A stretch of 64,000 bases of DNA, from the NCBI GenBank assembly GCA_020633655.1, contig JACKDF010000004.1, positions 434,001-498,000 of the forward strand. The letters are read 5' to 3'. The notes beneath the pieces were generated by a model. It was not told the origin of the DNA. It saw only the letters and a program-made list of their open reading frames with translations, and did no database searches. Both the position numbers and the translations under genes were made by a program. The DNA is from Deferribacteres bacterium. GTDB lineage: Bacteria; Zhuqueibacterota; Zhuqueibacteria; Zhuqueibacterales; Geothermadaptataceae. Shown here one piece after another: positions 56,732 to 64,000 of this stretch (position 1 is its first letter; every line of letters begins with the position of its first letter).

Positions 56732-56810
56732 CTTTAATTTTCAAAGAATTGCATGGTAAAAATTGCTTGAATGCTGTATGTGGCTGTTTAATGTGCATCG
56801 TGATAATTCT

Positions 56811-56855
56811 GTGGGATTCCGGTATTCTGCTGGAAAGCGCAGAAACCGGAATGAC
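56811..56855. repeat. Single REP unit (CCGGAATGAC family)
   Basis: GGATTCCGGTATTCTGCTGG then AAGCGCAGAAACCGGAATGAC forms one long imperfect hairpin between the GIY-YIG and GH3 genes. It is the simplest copy of the family seen at 30761, 40993 and 56126. Confidence 0.82.
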
Positions 56856-56920
56856 TGCAGTGATAAATTATTTTTAAAATCAATAAAAACAGATAAATCA
56901 CAATGTGAAAGAAAAATCAA

Positions 56921-59545
56921 ATGAAACTTCAAAAAGTACTTCCGTTTTTGTTTATCGTTTATTTGACTTCCGTCGGTTTTGCTTTTTCACAGTCCACTCT
57001 TCCAGTTTATAAAAATGAGAAAGCGCAAGTGGAGGACAGGGTACAGGACCTGCTCAAGCGAATGACGCTGGAAGAAAAAATAGCCATTCTAAGTGGCGCC
57101 GAAAGCCCGGAGGCGAACAATAACCAGGAAGCGACGGCTACAAAAATTTTACGTGCATCTAATTTTCTTTCGAAAACGAAAAAGAATGTGCGATTGGGTT
57201 TGCCACAACTCGTTATGACGGATGGACCGTTGGGGCCAAATGGAAAAGGTGGTGCGACAAGTTACGGTTCAGCGATTAATATGGCCGCTACTTTCGATGA
57301 ACAACTCATTGAAACAGTTTCACAAAATATTGGTGCTGAAACCCGTGATCTCGGGTACAACATGATTTTAGCTCCGTGCGTAAATATCGCCCGGGCACCA
57401 CACAACGGCCGGACCTTCGAAGCTTATGGCGAAGATCCATATTTGATGTCGCGCATGGGGGTCGCTTTTGTAAAAGGTGTACAAAGCCAGCGTGTGTCGA
57501 CCTGCACCAAGCATTACATCGCCAATAACCAGGAATGGAATCGCATGAGCGTTGATGTGGATTTGAGCGAGAGGGCTCTGCGCGAAATTTATCTACCAGC
57601 GTACAAGGCTATCGTGCAGGAAGCCGATGGCTGGACGATTATGTCGGCGTATAACCAGACGTTGGGCCATTATAACGGTGAAAACAGTTACCTGCTGAAC
57701 GATGTTTTGAAAAAAGAAGTCGGATTTACCGGTGCAGTAGTCTCAGATTGGGGGGGCACGCACAGCACGGTCAAAGCCGCTCTCAGTGGCCTCGATCTGG
57801 AAATGCCCACAGGGCGCTTTTTTTCGGATGATTTGCTGCAGGCAGTGAAGGACGGACAAGTCCCACAGACAGTGATTGATGACAAAGCAAGTCGAATTTT
57901 ACGAGTCATGTTCAAGGCCGGTTTGTTCGATGAGTCTGTTGCCGATTATGGTGGTCAGGCGAACACGAAGCAGCGACGTGATTTGGCCTTAAAAATGGCA
58001 CAAAAGAGCATCGTCCTGCTGAAAAACGACAATGGATTTTTACCTCTGAAAATGGAAAATTACAAGAAAATTGCTGTTATTGGTCCAAATGGCAATGTCG
58101 CGCAGCAGCATGGCGGCGGCAGTGGCGGCAATGGCGGTCACTATGGCATTTCGCCCTTGGAGGGTATGAAAAACAAGTATGGTGAATGCGCAGACATACA
58201 TTTTGAACGCGGAATCGCTATCGCAAAATCTGAATTGCCGGTTATTCCTGCTTCTGCGTTGTTCCTGCCTGACGAACATGGCGGTGGTCACGGCGTTTGG
58301 GCGGAATATTTCAATAACCGTGATCTCGAAGGACAACCAGATTTAACGCGTGTCGAAGAACAGATAAACTTTGATTGGGGATATGGTGCATTCCGCAATC
58401 CCGACGAGCCGGGTTCGCCTGATCCGGCCATCATCGAGACGGACACATGGTCGGCACGTTGGACCGGCAAATTGCTTTCCCCTGGTACTGGCCTGTACGA
58501 TATTGGCTTGCAGGCAGACAACGGAGTACGCTTATATCTCGATGGTAAACTCGTCATTGATGCGTGGACGGACCAGGCGCCCGGCCGATATAAAATAGCA
58601 CAAGTGGAATTCGAAGAAAACCGTAAATACGATTTGCGAGTGGAATTTTATGAAAACTGGGGTAGCTGCCGCTGTATATTTGGTATGGAAAAATACAAAG
58701 CCGGGCAATCATCCGCGAAAGCAGTTGCGCTTGCAAACGAATCCGATCTTGTGCTATTATGCATGGGGTTAAATCCGGATATGGAGGGAGAAGCAAAAGA
58801 TCGTGATCGTTTGAATTTACCTCAATCCCAGATTGATCTCATCAAATCGGTTACCGCCGTGAATAAGAACACTTTAGTCGTTCTCTACGGCGCAACACCC
58901 ATCATGATGAGCGAGTGGCTCGATGATGTACCAGCAGTTGTTGATGCGCTGTATCCGGGACAGGAAGGTGGAAATGCACTGGCTGATATTCTGTTTGGTG
59001 AAATCTCGCCTTCGGGTAAGCTGCCTTTGACCTTTCCGAAAAAGTGGGAAGATACACCCGTCGCGAAAAACTATCCCGGGGATCGGGATCATGCAGACTA
59101 TTCCGAAGGTATCTTCGTGGGGTATCGTCATTTCGATAAGAAAAATATCGAGCCCCTTTTTCCTTTTGGTTACGGGCTGAGCTACACAACCTTTGCTTAT
59201 TCCGATTTGAAATTATCTACAAAAAAACTGAAAGAAAATGAAATTCTTGAAGTGACCTGCACCATTACCAATACCGGTAAAATGGATGCGGATGAATCCA
59301 TCCAATTGTACATTCATGACAAAAAAGCCAGTGTGGCGAGGGAAGTGAAGGCGCTGAAAGGTTTTGCACGGGTGAGTTTGAAAGCTGGTGAAAGTGCGCC
59401 GGTGTCTTTTAAAATCGATAAACCCGCCTTGTCGTTTTATGATGAAAAGGCAAAAAAATGGATTGCAGAACCCGGCGAATTTGATGTGCTGCTTGGTGCT
59501 TCTTCTCGGGATATTCGGTTAACGGCGTCCTTTGAATTGCGTTAA
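56921..59545 (+). CDS. bglX: Secreted GH3 beta-glucosidase with PA14 insertion
   Basis: 874 residues. Signal peptide VLPFLFIVYLTSVGFAFSQ. GH3 N-terminal barrel: RLGLPQLVMTDGPLGPNG, TFEAYGEDPYL, CTKHYIANNQE (Lys197-His198) and GAVVSDWGGTHS with nucleophile Asp276. A PA14 domain is inserted at ~453-590 (GVWAEYFNNRDLEGQP, LQADNGVRLYLDGKLVID), as in one large GH3 clade. The C-terminal GH3 sandwich (LPLTFPKKWEDTP, FPFGYGLSYTTF) and fibronectin-like end are complete. It removes terminal beta-glucose from oligosaccharides outside the cytoplasm. Its last 134 bases and 3' flank are duplicated at 60086-60258. Confidence 0.93.
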   Translation: MKLQKVLPFLFIVYLTSVGFAFSQSTLPVYKNEKAQVEDRVQDLLKRMTLEEKIAILSGAESPEANNNQEATATKILRASNFLSKTKKNVRLGLPQLVMTDGPLGPNGKGGATSYGSAINMAATFDEQLIETVSQNIGAETRDLGYNMILAPCVNIARAPHNGRTFEAYGEDPYLMSRMGVAFVKGVQSQRVSTCTKHYIANNQEWNRMSVDVDLSERALREIYLPAYKAIVQEADGWTIMSAYNQTLGHYNGENSYLLNDVLKKEVGFTGAVVSDWGGTHSTVKAALSGLDLEMPTGRFFSDDLLQAVKDGQVPQTVIDDKASRILRVMFKAGLFDESVADYGGQANTKQRRDLALKMAQKSIVLLKNDNGFLPLKMENYKKIAVIGPNGNVAQQHGGGSGGNGGHYGISPLEGMKNKYGECADIHFERGIAIAKSELPVIPASALFLPDEHGGGHGVWAEYFNNRDLEGQPDLTRVEEQINFDWGYGAFRNPDEPGSPDPAIIETDTWSARWTGKLLSPGTGLYDIGLQADNGVRLYLDGKLVIDAWTDQAPGRYKIAQVEFEENRKYDLRVEFYENWGSCRCIFGMEKYKAGQSSAKAVALANESDLVLLCMGLNPDMEGEAKDRDRLNLPQSQIDLIKSVTAVNKNTLVVLYGATPIMMSEWLDDVPAVVDALYPGQEGGNALADILFGEISPSGKLPLTFPKKWEDTPVAKNYPGDRDHADYSEGIFVGYRHFDKKNIEPLFPFGYGLSYTTFAYSDLKLSTKKLKENEILEVTCTITNTGKMDADESIQLYIHDKKASVAREVKALKGFARVSLKAGESAPVSFKIDKPALSFYDEKAKKWIAEPGEFDVLLGASSRDIRLTASFELR

Positions 59546-59584
59546 CTAGATACTTATGTGTGCTTATTGCGCAGCAACGATTGG
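59412..59584 (+). repeat. 173-bp direct repeat, copy 1 (end of GH3 gene)
   Basis: Matches 60086-60258 with an offset of 674 bases and only two substitutions. It covers the last 134 bases of the GH3 gene and 39 bases after the stop. A GGACAGGG-ATGT-CCCTGTCC hairpin follows at 59583-59602, then TTTAATGGGTTAAGT (59635-59649), which recurs at 60378-60392. Confidence 0.95.
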
Positions 59585-59758
59585 ACAGGGATGTCCCTGT
59601 CCCTACCCCATAGTAACAGTAATTTCGGACAAAATTTAATGGGTTAAGTCACACTTGTCCAAAATAGATTTTTGAAAGGCAATAAAGTATAGCAAAAAGA
59701 GATAAGCCTCCCTTATATTGATTTATCACACCATTAATTTAAACAGGAGACTTATCTC

Positions 59759-60085
59759 ATGAATAAATTTAACAGTATTTTCGGACAAACACTCAGACTT
59801 TTTCCCGCAGTCAATTTGAGCAATTTGTCAAAGAAACCGGTTCAGCCAAAAGGTTCAAAAGGTTTTAGCTGTTGGTCACAGTTTGTAGCTATGCTTTTTT
59901 TGCCAATTAGGTCAAGCCCACTCTACTTCTTGCGAGATTTGTGGCGGACTTGCTATATCTTCAGGTAAGATGATTCACCTGGGTTTAAAGAAAGCTGGGT
60001 CGTTCAACTTAGTATATGCTAACAAACATCTGGAACAATTATAGGTATGAAAATCGTTCTTTCATTTATTGACTTCTTTTCAAGC
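59759..60085 (+). pseudogene. IS4-type (DUF4372) transposase remnant
   Basis: Starts ATG 59759 with MNKFNSIFGQTLRLFP, then GFSCWSQFVAMLF, the N-terminal signature of IS4-family DUF4372 transposases. Between these the frame shifts (RSQFEQFVKETGSAK in another frame). After MLF the reading changes again to CQLGQAHST and EICGGLAISSGKMIHLGLKK, then SFNLVYANKH. Only ~110 of the usual ~380 residues remain, and the fragment stops abruptly at the start of the duplicated GH3 tail. Inactive relic. Confidence 0.82.
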
Positions 60086-60258
60086 AAATCGATAAACCCG
60101 CCTTGTCGTTTTATGATGAAAAGGCAAAAAAATGGATTGCAGAACCCGGCGAATTTGATGTGCTGCTTGGTGCTTCTTCTCGGGATATTCGGTTGACGGC
60201 GTCCTTTGAATTGCGTTAACTAGATACTTATGTGTGCTTATTGCGCAACAACGATTGG
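60086..60258 (+). repeat. 173-bp direct repeat, copy 2 (orphan GH3 3' end)
   Basis: A detached copy of the GH3 gene end including its stop codon, without any upstream coding part. It abuts the IS4-type remnant on the left and a MITE-like element on the right. Cannot be expressed as a functional product. Confidence 0.95.
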
Positions 60259-60366
60259 GGCTGAGTCAAAACATGTAACGCGACATTCATGTCGCTCATT
60301 TTTGAGCTTAAACTTACGACATAAATGTCGAATTACGGGCATTAAATCATGTTTTGACTCAGCCCC
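60257..60366. repeat. 110-bp MITE-like element with 19-bp terminal repeats
   Basis: GGGGCTGAGTCAAAACATG (60257-60275) and its exact inverse (60348-60366) enclose two hairpins, GCGACATTCATGTCGC and CGACATAAATGTCG. The outer 10 bases equal those of 54035-54138. The internal 'ttca' palindromes resemble those next to the IS200-type transposase. Confidence 0.9.
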
Positions 60367-60400
60367 CTCATGAGTTGTTTAATGGGTTAAGTAGGAACTT

Positions 60401-61639
60401 ATGAAACCTAAATTAATCATTCTCCTTTCAATTCTCCTCCTACCCTTCGCCTGTCAAATCCAGGAGACACCACCAACCATCGACCTATCGAAAAACTGGC
60501 GATTTTCTCCGGATGAAAATAATATCGGTGAAGCCAATAAATGGTATTCTGACTCTTTCGATGATTCGCAGTGGGATATGCTTGATGCCGGTGAGCGATG
60601 GGAAAATCTTGGCTACCCAAATCTCGACGCCTCGGGATGGTATCGAAAAATTGTGGATATTCCAAAGGACTGGGAAGGCAAAAAAGTCTGGATAAAATTT
60701 GGCGGTGTAAACGATGCCTACGAGCTGTTTGTTAATGGCAAGAGTATGAGCTTTTTTGGAGAAGCAAATATCAGCTTTGCCGGAAAACCTTCATTTACAG
60801 AAATAAGCAGCCAACTTAAGTTTGGGGATAAAAATTTAATCGCAGTACGCGTTATCGATTGGGGAAACAGTGGTGGATTGTGGCGTTTGCCGGTCGTTAT
60901 AACGGCCGATGAAAACGAAATCGTCAATTTATTTAAGCCAATCTCAGACACGCCTTTCATTCCAGATAAAAATGGTTATGAACTATTCTGGGAAGATGAG
61001 TTTGATGGCCATGAACTCGATCCACAAAAATGGGCTGTACGCGGTGTGGGGCCTCGAGCAGCCGGGTACGTGTCTCCCGAAGCTGTAAAAGTGAAAGACG
61101 GCTTTTTGGAGTTATCTGCTTTCGAACGAAATGATTCCATTATGGTGGGCGCGGTTGGAACCAGTGGCCTTTTTATGACGAAATACGGTTATTTTGAATG
61201 CCGTGCGCAGTTACAAAAATCAAAAGGAAACTGGTCAGCGTTTTGGATTCAATCCCCGGGTATTGCCAAAGGTGAAGATCCGGCACAATTCGGGACAGAA
61301 ATTGATATCTTCGAGTATTTCAAGAAGCTGGGGAATAATATTATTTCTCACAATCTCCATTGGGCTTACGGGCCAAATCAGCAGAGCACGGGAAGCTATA
61401 CAAGTGTTGTTGATGGCGTCGATAGCGGATTTCATACTTTTGCCCTCGAATGGACACCTGAAAAATATGCCTTTTTCGTCGACGGATACAAGTATCATGA
61501 AATAACCCGGGCACTTTCTCATATTGAGGAATATATTATCCTTAGTATGGAGCTTCCGGCAACCAGAGAAGCACTGAAAGATGCGACGTTGCCGGATGTC
61601 TTTATCGTAGATTATGTAAAAGTGTACAAGAAGAAATAA
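60401..61639 (+). CDS. GH16 beta-glucanase lipoprotein with N-terminal galactose-binding-like domain
   Basis: 412 residues. AGGA precedes ATG 60401. Lipobox LLPFAC (Cys18). Residues ~28-170 are a GH2-like jelly-roll (NWRFSPDENN, ASGWYRKIVDIPKDW, NDAYELFVNGK). Residues ~190-412 are the GH16 sandwich: LFWEDEFDGHELDPQKW, then GTEIDIFEYF with the catalytic Glu300-x-Asp302-x-x-Glu305, HTFALEWTPEKYAFFVDG and VDYVKVYKK. It should hydrolyse beta-1,3/1,4-glucans such as laminarin, giving oligosaccharides for the GH3 enzyme upstream. Followed after 21 bases by a symporter that may take up the sugar. Confidence 0.9.
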   Translation: MKPKLIILLSILLLPFACQIQETPPTIDLSKNWRFSPDENNIGEANKWYSDSFDDSQWDMLDAGERWENLGYPNLDASGWYRKIVDIPKDWEGKKVWIKFGGVNDAYELFVNGKSMSFFGEANISFAGKPSFTEISSQLKFGDKNLIAVRVIDWGNSGGLWRLPVVITADENEIVNLFKPISDTPFIPDKNGYELFWEDEFDGHELDPQKWAVRGVGPRAAGYVSPEAVKVKDGFLELSAFERNDSIMVGAVGTSGLFMTKYGYFECRAQLQKSKGNWSAFWIQSPGIAKGEDPAQFGTEIDIFEYFKKLGNNIISHNLHWAYGPNQQSTGSYTSVVDGVDSGFHTFALEWTPEKYAFFVDGYKYHEITRALSHIEEYIILSMELPATREALKDATLPDVFIVDYVKVYKKK

Positions 61640-61660
61640 GATTTTTTTGAGGAATTCTTC

Positions 61661-63775
61661 ATGACTCCATATTTTTATCAGTTCGGTGTTGGGGCAATCG
61701 TCTTTACCATCGGAATTTATTACGCGGCCCGACAAGAATATATTGGATTTAATGGGAAGGGATTGCGAAATCTGCTGCTCGTCAGTATTCCATTTATCTT
61801 CTTTTTAAGTCTTCAGGGATTCCTGCAGTTTGGCGATTTTCGTTCGGTTGATCCAACGCCATTTCGAGGTGATAGTGGAAGTGCGCGCTCCCTGGGTGCT
61901 CCCGTGGATTATGGCATTATGGTGTTTTATTTTCTCGCTATCCTAACAATTGGAACCTACTTTGGCCGCAGACAAAAAACGGTTAAGGATTTCTTCTTTG
62001 GTGGCCAGCGCTTTCCCTGGTGGCTCATCACCTTCAGCCTGGTTGCTACAACGATTGGTTCCTACAGTTTTGTGAAATACAGCCGTGTGGCCTATACCTA
62101 CGGATTCGGAAGCAGTCAGACTTATTTGAACGACTGGATTTGGTTGCCGTTGTTTATCTTTGGCTGGCTGCCAATTCTTTATTTCTCACGAATAACCTCC
62201 ATCCCGGAATATTTTGAAAGGCGATTTGACTCCTCAGTGCGCCGGTGGGTAACCGTGTTTGTGTTGGTCTATCTTATTGGTTATGTGGGGGTTAATTTGT
62301 TCACGATGGGTAAGGTACTCAATATTCTTCTCGGGTGGCAGATTTTCACTGCGGCAGCCTTAGTGGCTATTATTTCAGCTATTTATGTCACGGCCGGGGG
62401 ACAGACAAGCGTTATCATGACCGATCTTTTTCAAGGTGTGATGCTGCTCATGACAGGCATCCTGATTCTGTTTCTTGGAATCAACTATTTAGGCGGTCTC
62501 GAAGCATTCTGGAGCCATTTACCACGTGCCCATAAGCTTGCTTTTCCTAATTTTAACCAGGATGCATCTTTCCCTAGTGTCGGGATTTTCTGGCAGGATG
62601 GGATCGCCAATACCGCGATGTTTTATTTTCTCAACCAGGGCGTGATAATGCGCTTTATGTCGGCAAAATCATTGAAAGATGGGCGCAAAGCGATTTATAC
62701 CGTTGTATTGGTTCTCATGCCGGTTGCGGCCTGTGTCGTCGCATCCGGTGGTTGGGTGGCCAAAGCCCTCGTGCATGCCGGGTATTTGCCACCGACAATT
62801 AAAGCGGATGAAGCATTTTTCATCGCATCAGACTTTCTGAGCCGGCCCGGCGTATTTGGACTTATTCTCGCCACAATGACGGCCGCATTAATGTCAACGG
62901 TTGATACCCTGATTACAGCCGTGGCGGCCATATTCGTCAATGATATTTACAAGCCACTGATCAATCCAGATGCCTCCGAAAAGCAACTCCTGAAAATGGC
63001 TCGATTGAGTTCGGTCAGTGTAACTTTATTGGGTATTTTATTAGTCCCGTTGTTCATGATGTTTAAAACTATATATGCGGCTCACGGTGCTTTTACAGCG
63101 GCTGTTACGCCGCCTCTGGTAGTAACACTCATGTTCAGTGTGTTCTGGCGTCGTTTTACTCGAAAAGCTGCCTTGTATACCCTGGTGGGCGGTATGGCAG
63201 CGATCGTTATTTCTTTGTTTATCCCTGAAGTTATCAAACCCTTTGCTCACGGCGTACCCATGACCGATGCCGGTGATGGCTTTTTCGCTGGGATGACCCA
63301 GTTTAAATTTATGCGTGCTTTTTATGGCGTGGTGGTGAGCAGTGTCATAGGTATTGTTACAACATTCTTCACCAAGCCGGAATCCGTCGAGCGCCAGAAA
63401 GGTCTGGTCTGGGGAACAATAAAAGATGCCATTATTAACTATAAAGGATCGCCGGGAGAAGAATCGGAACACAAACAAGCGCTTGCCCTCCCAAGAAAAC
63501 GTGATTTGAATATGCAAAAGACTGGAACAGCGGATTTACCTCTGGTCGATATTTCGAAATCGCTAGCAAAGGAATTACAGGCTAACCCAGGCGATCTGCT
63601 TTACCTCAGCGACAGTCGTTGGTGGCTGTGTGGTTTGCATTCGAGTCATGCAGTGGTTGGTAAAATAATAGCCGATGAAGCTGAATCGATAATTGAAATG
63701 GACAAAGAAACAGCTGATCTCATCGTCTTACCAAAGCGGAGGAAACAGCTTATTTCAGTTGAAAAATTGCATTAA
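61661..63775 (+). CDS. Sodium/solute symporter (SSS family) with cytosolic C-terminal domain
   Basis: 704 residues, long for the family. GAGGA precedes ATG 61661. Two extra N-terminal helices (to ~60) come before the canonical core, which begins PVDYGIMVFYFLAILTIGTY and GRRQKTVKDFFFGGQRFPWW. VTAGGQTSVIMTDLFQGVML and LILATMTAALMSTVDTLITA match the helix-6 and Na+-site helix-9 regions. The last ~110 residues are hydrophilic, with LQANPGDLLYLSDSRWWL, possibly a regulatory domain. Its place behind GH16 and GH3 genes suggests glucose or glucan-oligomer uptake; this is inference. Confidence 0.88.
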   Translation: MTPYFYQFGVGAIVFTIGIYYAARQEYIGFNGKGLRNLLLVSIPFIFFLSLQGFLQFGDFRSVDPTPFRGDSGSARSLGAPVDYGIMVFYFLAILTIGTYFGRRQKTVKDFFFGGQRFPWWLITFSLVATTIGSYSFVKYSRVAYTYGFGSSQTYLNDWIWLPLFIFGWLPILYFSRITSIPEYFERRFDSSVRRWVTVFVLVYLIGYVGVNLFTMGKVLNILLGWQIFTAAALVAIISAIYVTAGGQTSVIMTDLFQGVMLLMTGILILFLGINYLGGLEAFWSHLPRAHKLAFPNFNQDASFPSVGIFWQDGIANTAMFYFLNQGVIMRFMSAKSLKDGRKAIYTVVLVLMPVAACVVASGGWVAKALVHAGYLPPTIKADEAFFIASDFLSRPGVFGLILATMTAALMSTVDTLITAVAAIFVNDIYKPLINPDASEKQLLKMARLSSVSVTLLGILLVPLFMMFKTIYAAHGAFTAAVTPPLVVTLMFSVFWRRFTRKAALYTLVGGMAAIVISLFIPEVIKPFAHGVPMTDAGDGFFAGMTQFKFMRAFYGVVVSSVIGIVTTFFTKPESVERQKGLVWGTIKDAIINYKGSPGEESEHKQALALPRKRDLNMQKTGTADLPLVDISKSLAKELQANPGDLLYLSDSRWWLCGLHSSHAVVGKIIADEAESIIEMDKETADLIVLPKRRKQLISVEKLH

Positions 63776-63980
63776 CATATTTGAAGAATTACAAAAAATT
63801 ACAACATAAAAACTTCATTTTAATTAACTTGGATTTTGTAAAAAAATGCTGACCACCTGTCGTCTTGTGCGTTAAATTAAAGAAGAATGATTTTCCAAAA
63901 TACATTAGTATGTTGTGAATTCTGTCATATGTTCTGTAAGTCTCAACAAAACTGAAAATTCAAAAATAAGGTGCATTCCT
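63776..63980 (+). other. A/T-rich intergenic region
   Basis: 205 bases after the symporter stop with no coding capacity, no strong hairpin and no repeat from the families above. It probably contains the promoter of the next gene, but no element could be assigned reliably. Confidence 0.5.
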
Positions 63981-64000
63981 ATGATTTCAAAAATTTTTTC
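63981..64000 (+). CDS. Possible start of the next gene (3' truncated)
   Basis: ATG 63981 follows AAGGTG by 8 bases and reads MISKIF to the window end. Too short to identify; listed only because of the plausible ribosome site. Confidence 0.3.

Overview
The window looks like chromosome of an uncultured, saprophytic, Gram-negative member of the FCB superphylum (Calditrichota / KSB1 / Ignavibacteria-like). The evidence is a C-terminal sorting domain of the 'NNYPNPFNPxT...GVYYYxL' type ending the 1.26-kaa surface protein at 5.2-9.0 kb, many lipoproteins, Tat-exported Gfo/Idh/MocA oxidoreductases, and a large stock of secreted glycan enzymes. The phylum call is inference; there is no rRNA or tRNA gene here to anchor it. 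Almost every gene is on the + strand.

Layout. 0-11.4 kb: surface-protein block, with a giant secreted Ca-loop protein (truncated by the window edge), a PpiC/SurA-like lipoprotein, a four-domain CBM9-like surface protein whose two halves are a near-identical 1.34-kb DNA duplication, a lone IS200-type transposase, and a second PpiC-like lipoprotein. 11.5-20.1 kb: sugar block, with MFS transporter, cellobiose-2-epimerase-like enzyme, Tat-exported oxidoreductase, TIM-barrel isomerase fused to DUF1080, Na+/solute symporter and a minimal NagA-like deacetylase. 20.4-23.4 kb: parallel beta-helix glycosidase-like protein. 23.5-32.2 kb: glutamine-synthetase-like ligase, aldehyde dehydrogenase, Fe-type alcohol dehydrogenase, HAD phosphatase, class-I amidotransferase, organophosphate-type MFS transporter and an Ntn (C45) amidase-like lipoprotein. 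Together they read as a candidate gamma-glutamyl amino-alcohol catabolic pathway. 32.3-42.1 kb: purple-acid-phosphatase-like protein, two Gfo/Idh/MocA enzymes, a ThuA-HEAT protein and a GDPD lipoprotein. 42.1-56.1 kb: a second glycan block (amidohydrolase, GH106-like rhamnosidase, DoxX-like, DUF1080, two Gfo/Idh/MocA, DUF6807, GH130-like propeller, TIM-barrel glycosidase-like) in which most genes carry single-base frameshifts. 56.4-63.8 kb: GIY-YIG protein, GH3 beta-glucosidase, a duplicated gene tail with an IS4-type remnant, GH16 beta-glucanase and a second Na+/solute symporter.

How it fits together. Secreted glycosidases (GH3, GH16, GH106-like, GH141-like, GH130-like) would free glycosides. 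Five Gfo/Idh/MocA enzymes (three with twin-arginine signals), two DUF1080 proteins and a sugar-isomerase-like lipoprotein suggest oxidation to 3-keto-glycosides and their cleavage outside the cytoplasm. SSS and MFS carriers would bring in the products. The amine/phosphate block may salvage head groups such as ethanolamine. These pathway readings are inferences from family membership and gene order.

Intergenic space is full of small palindromic REP/MITE-like elements in several sequence families. Some resemble the palindromes flanking the IS200-type transposase; others have entered gene ends. No CRISPR array, tRNA, rRNA or convincing riboswitch was seen. Promoters could not be assigned with confidence.
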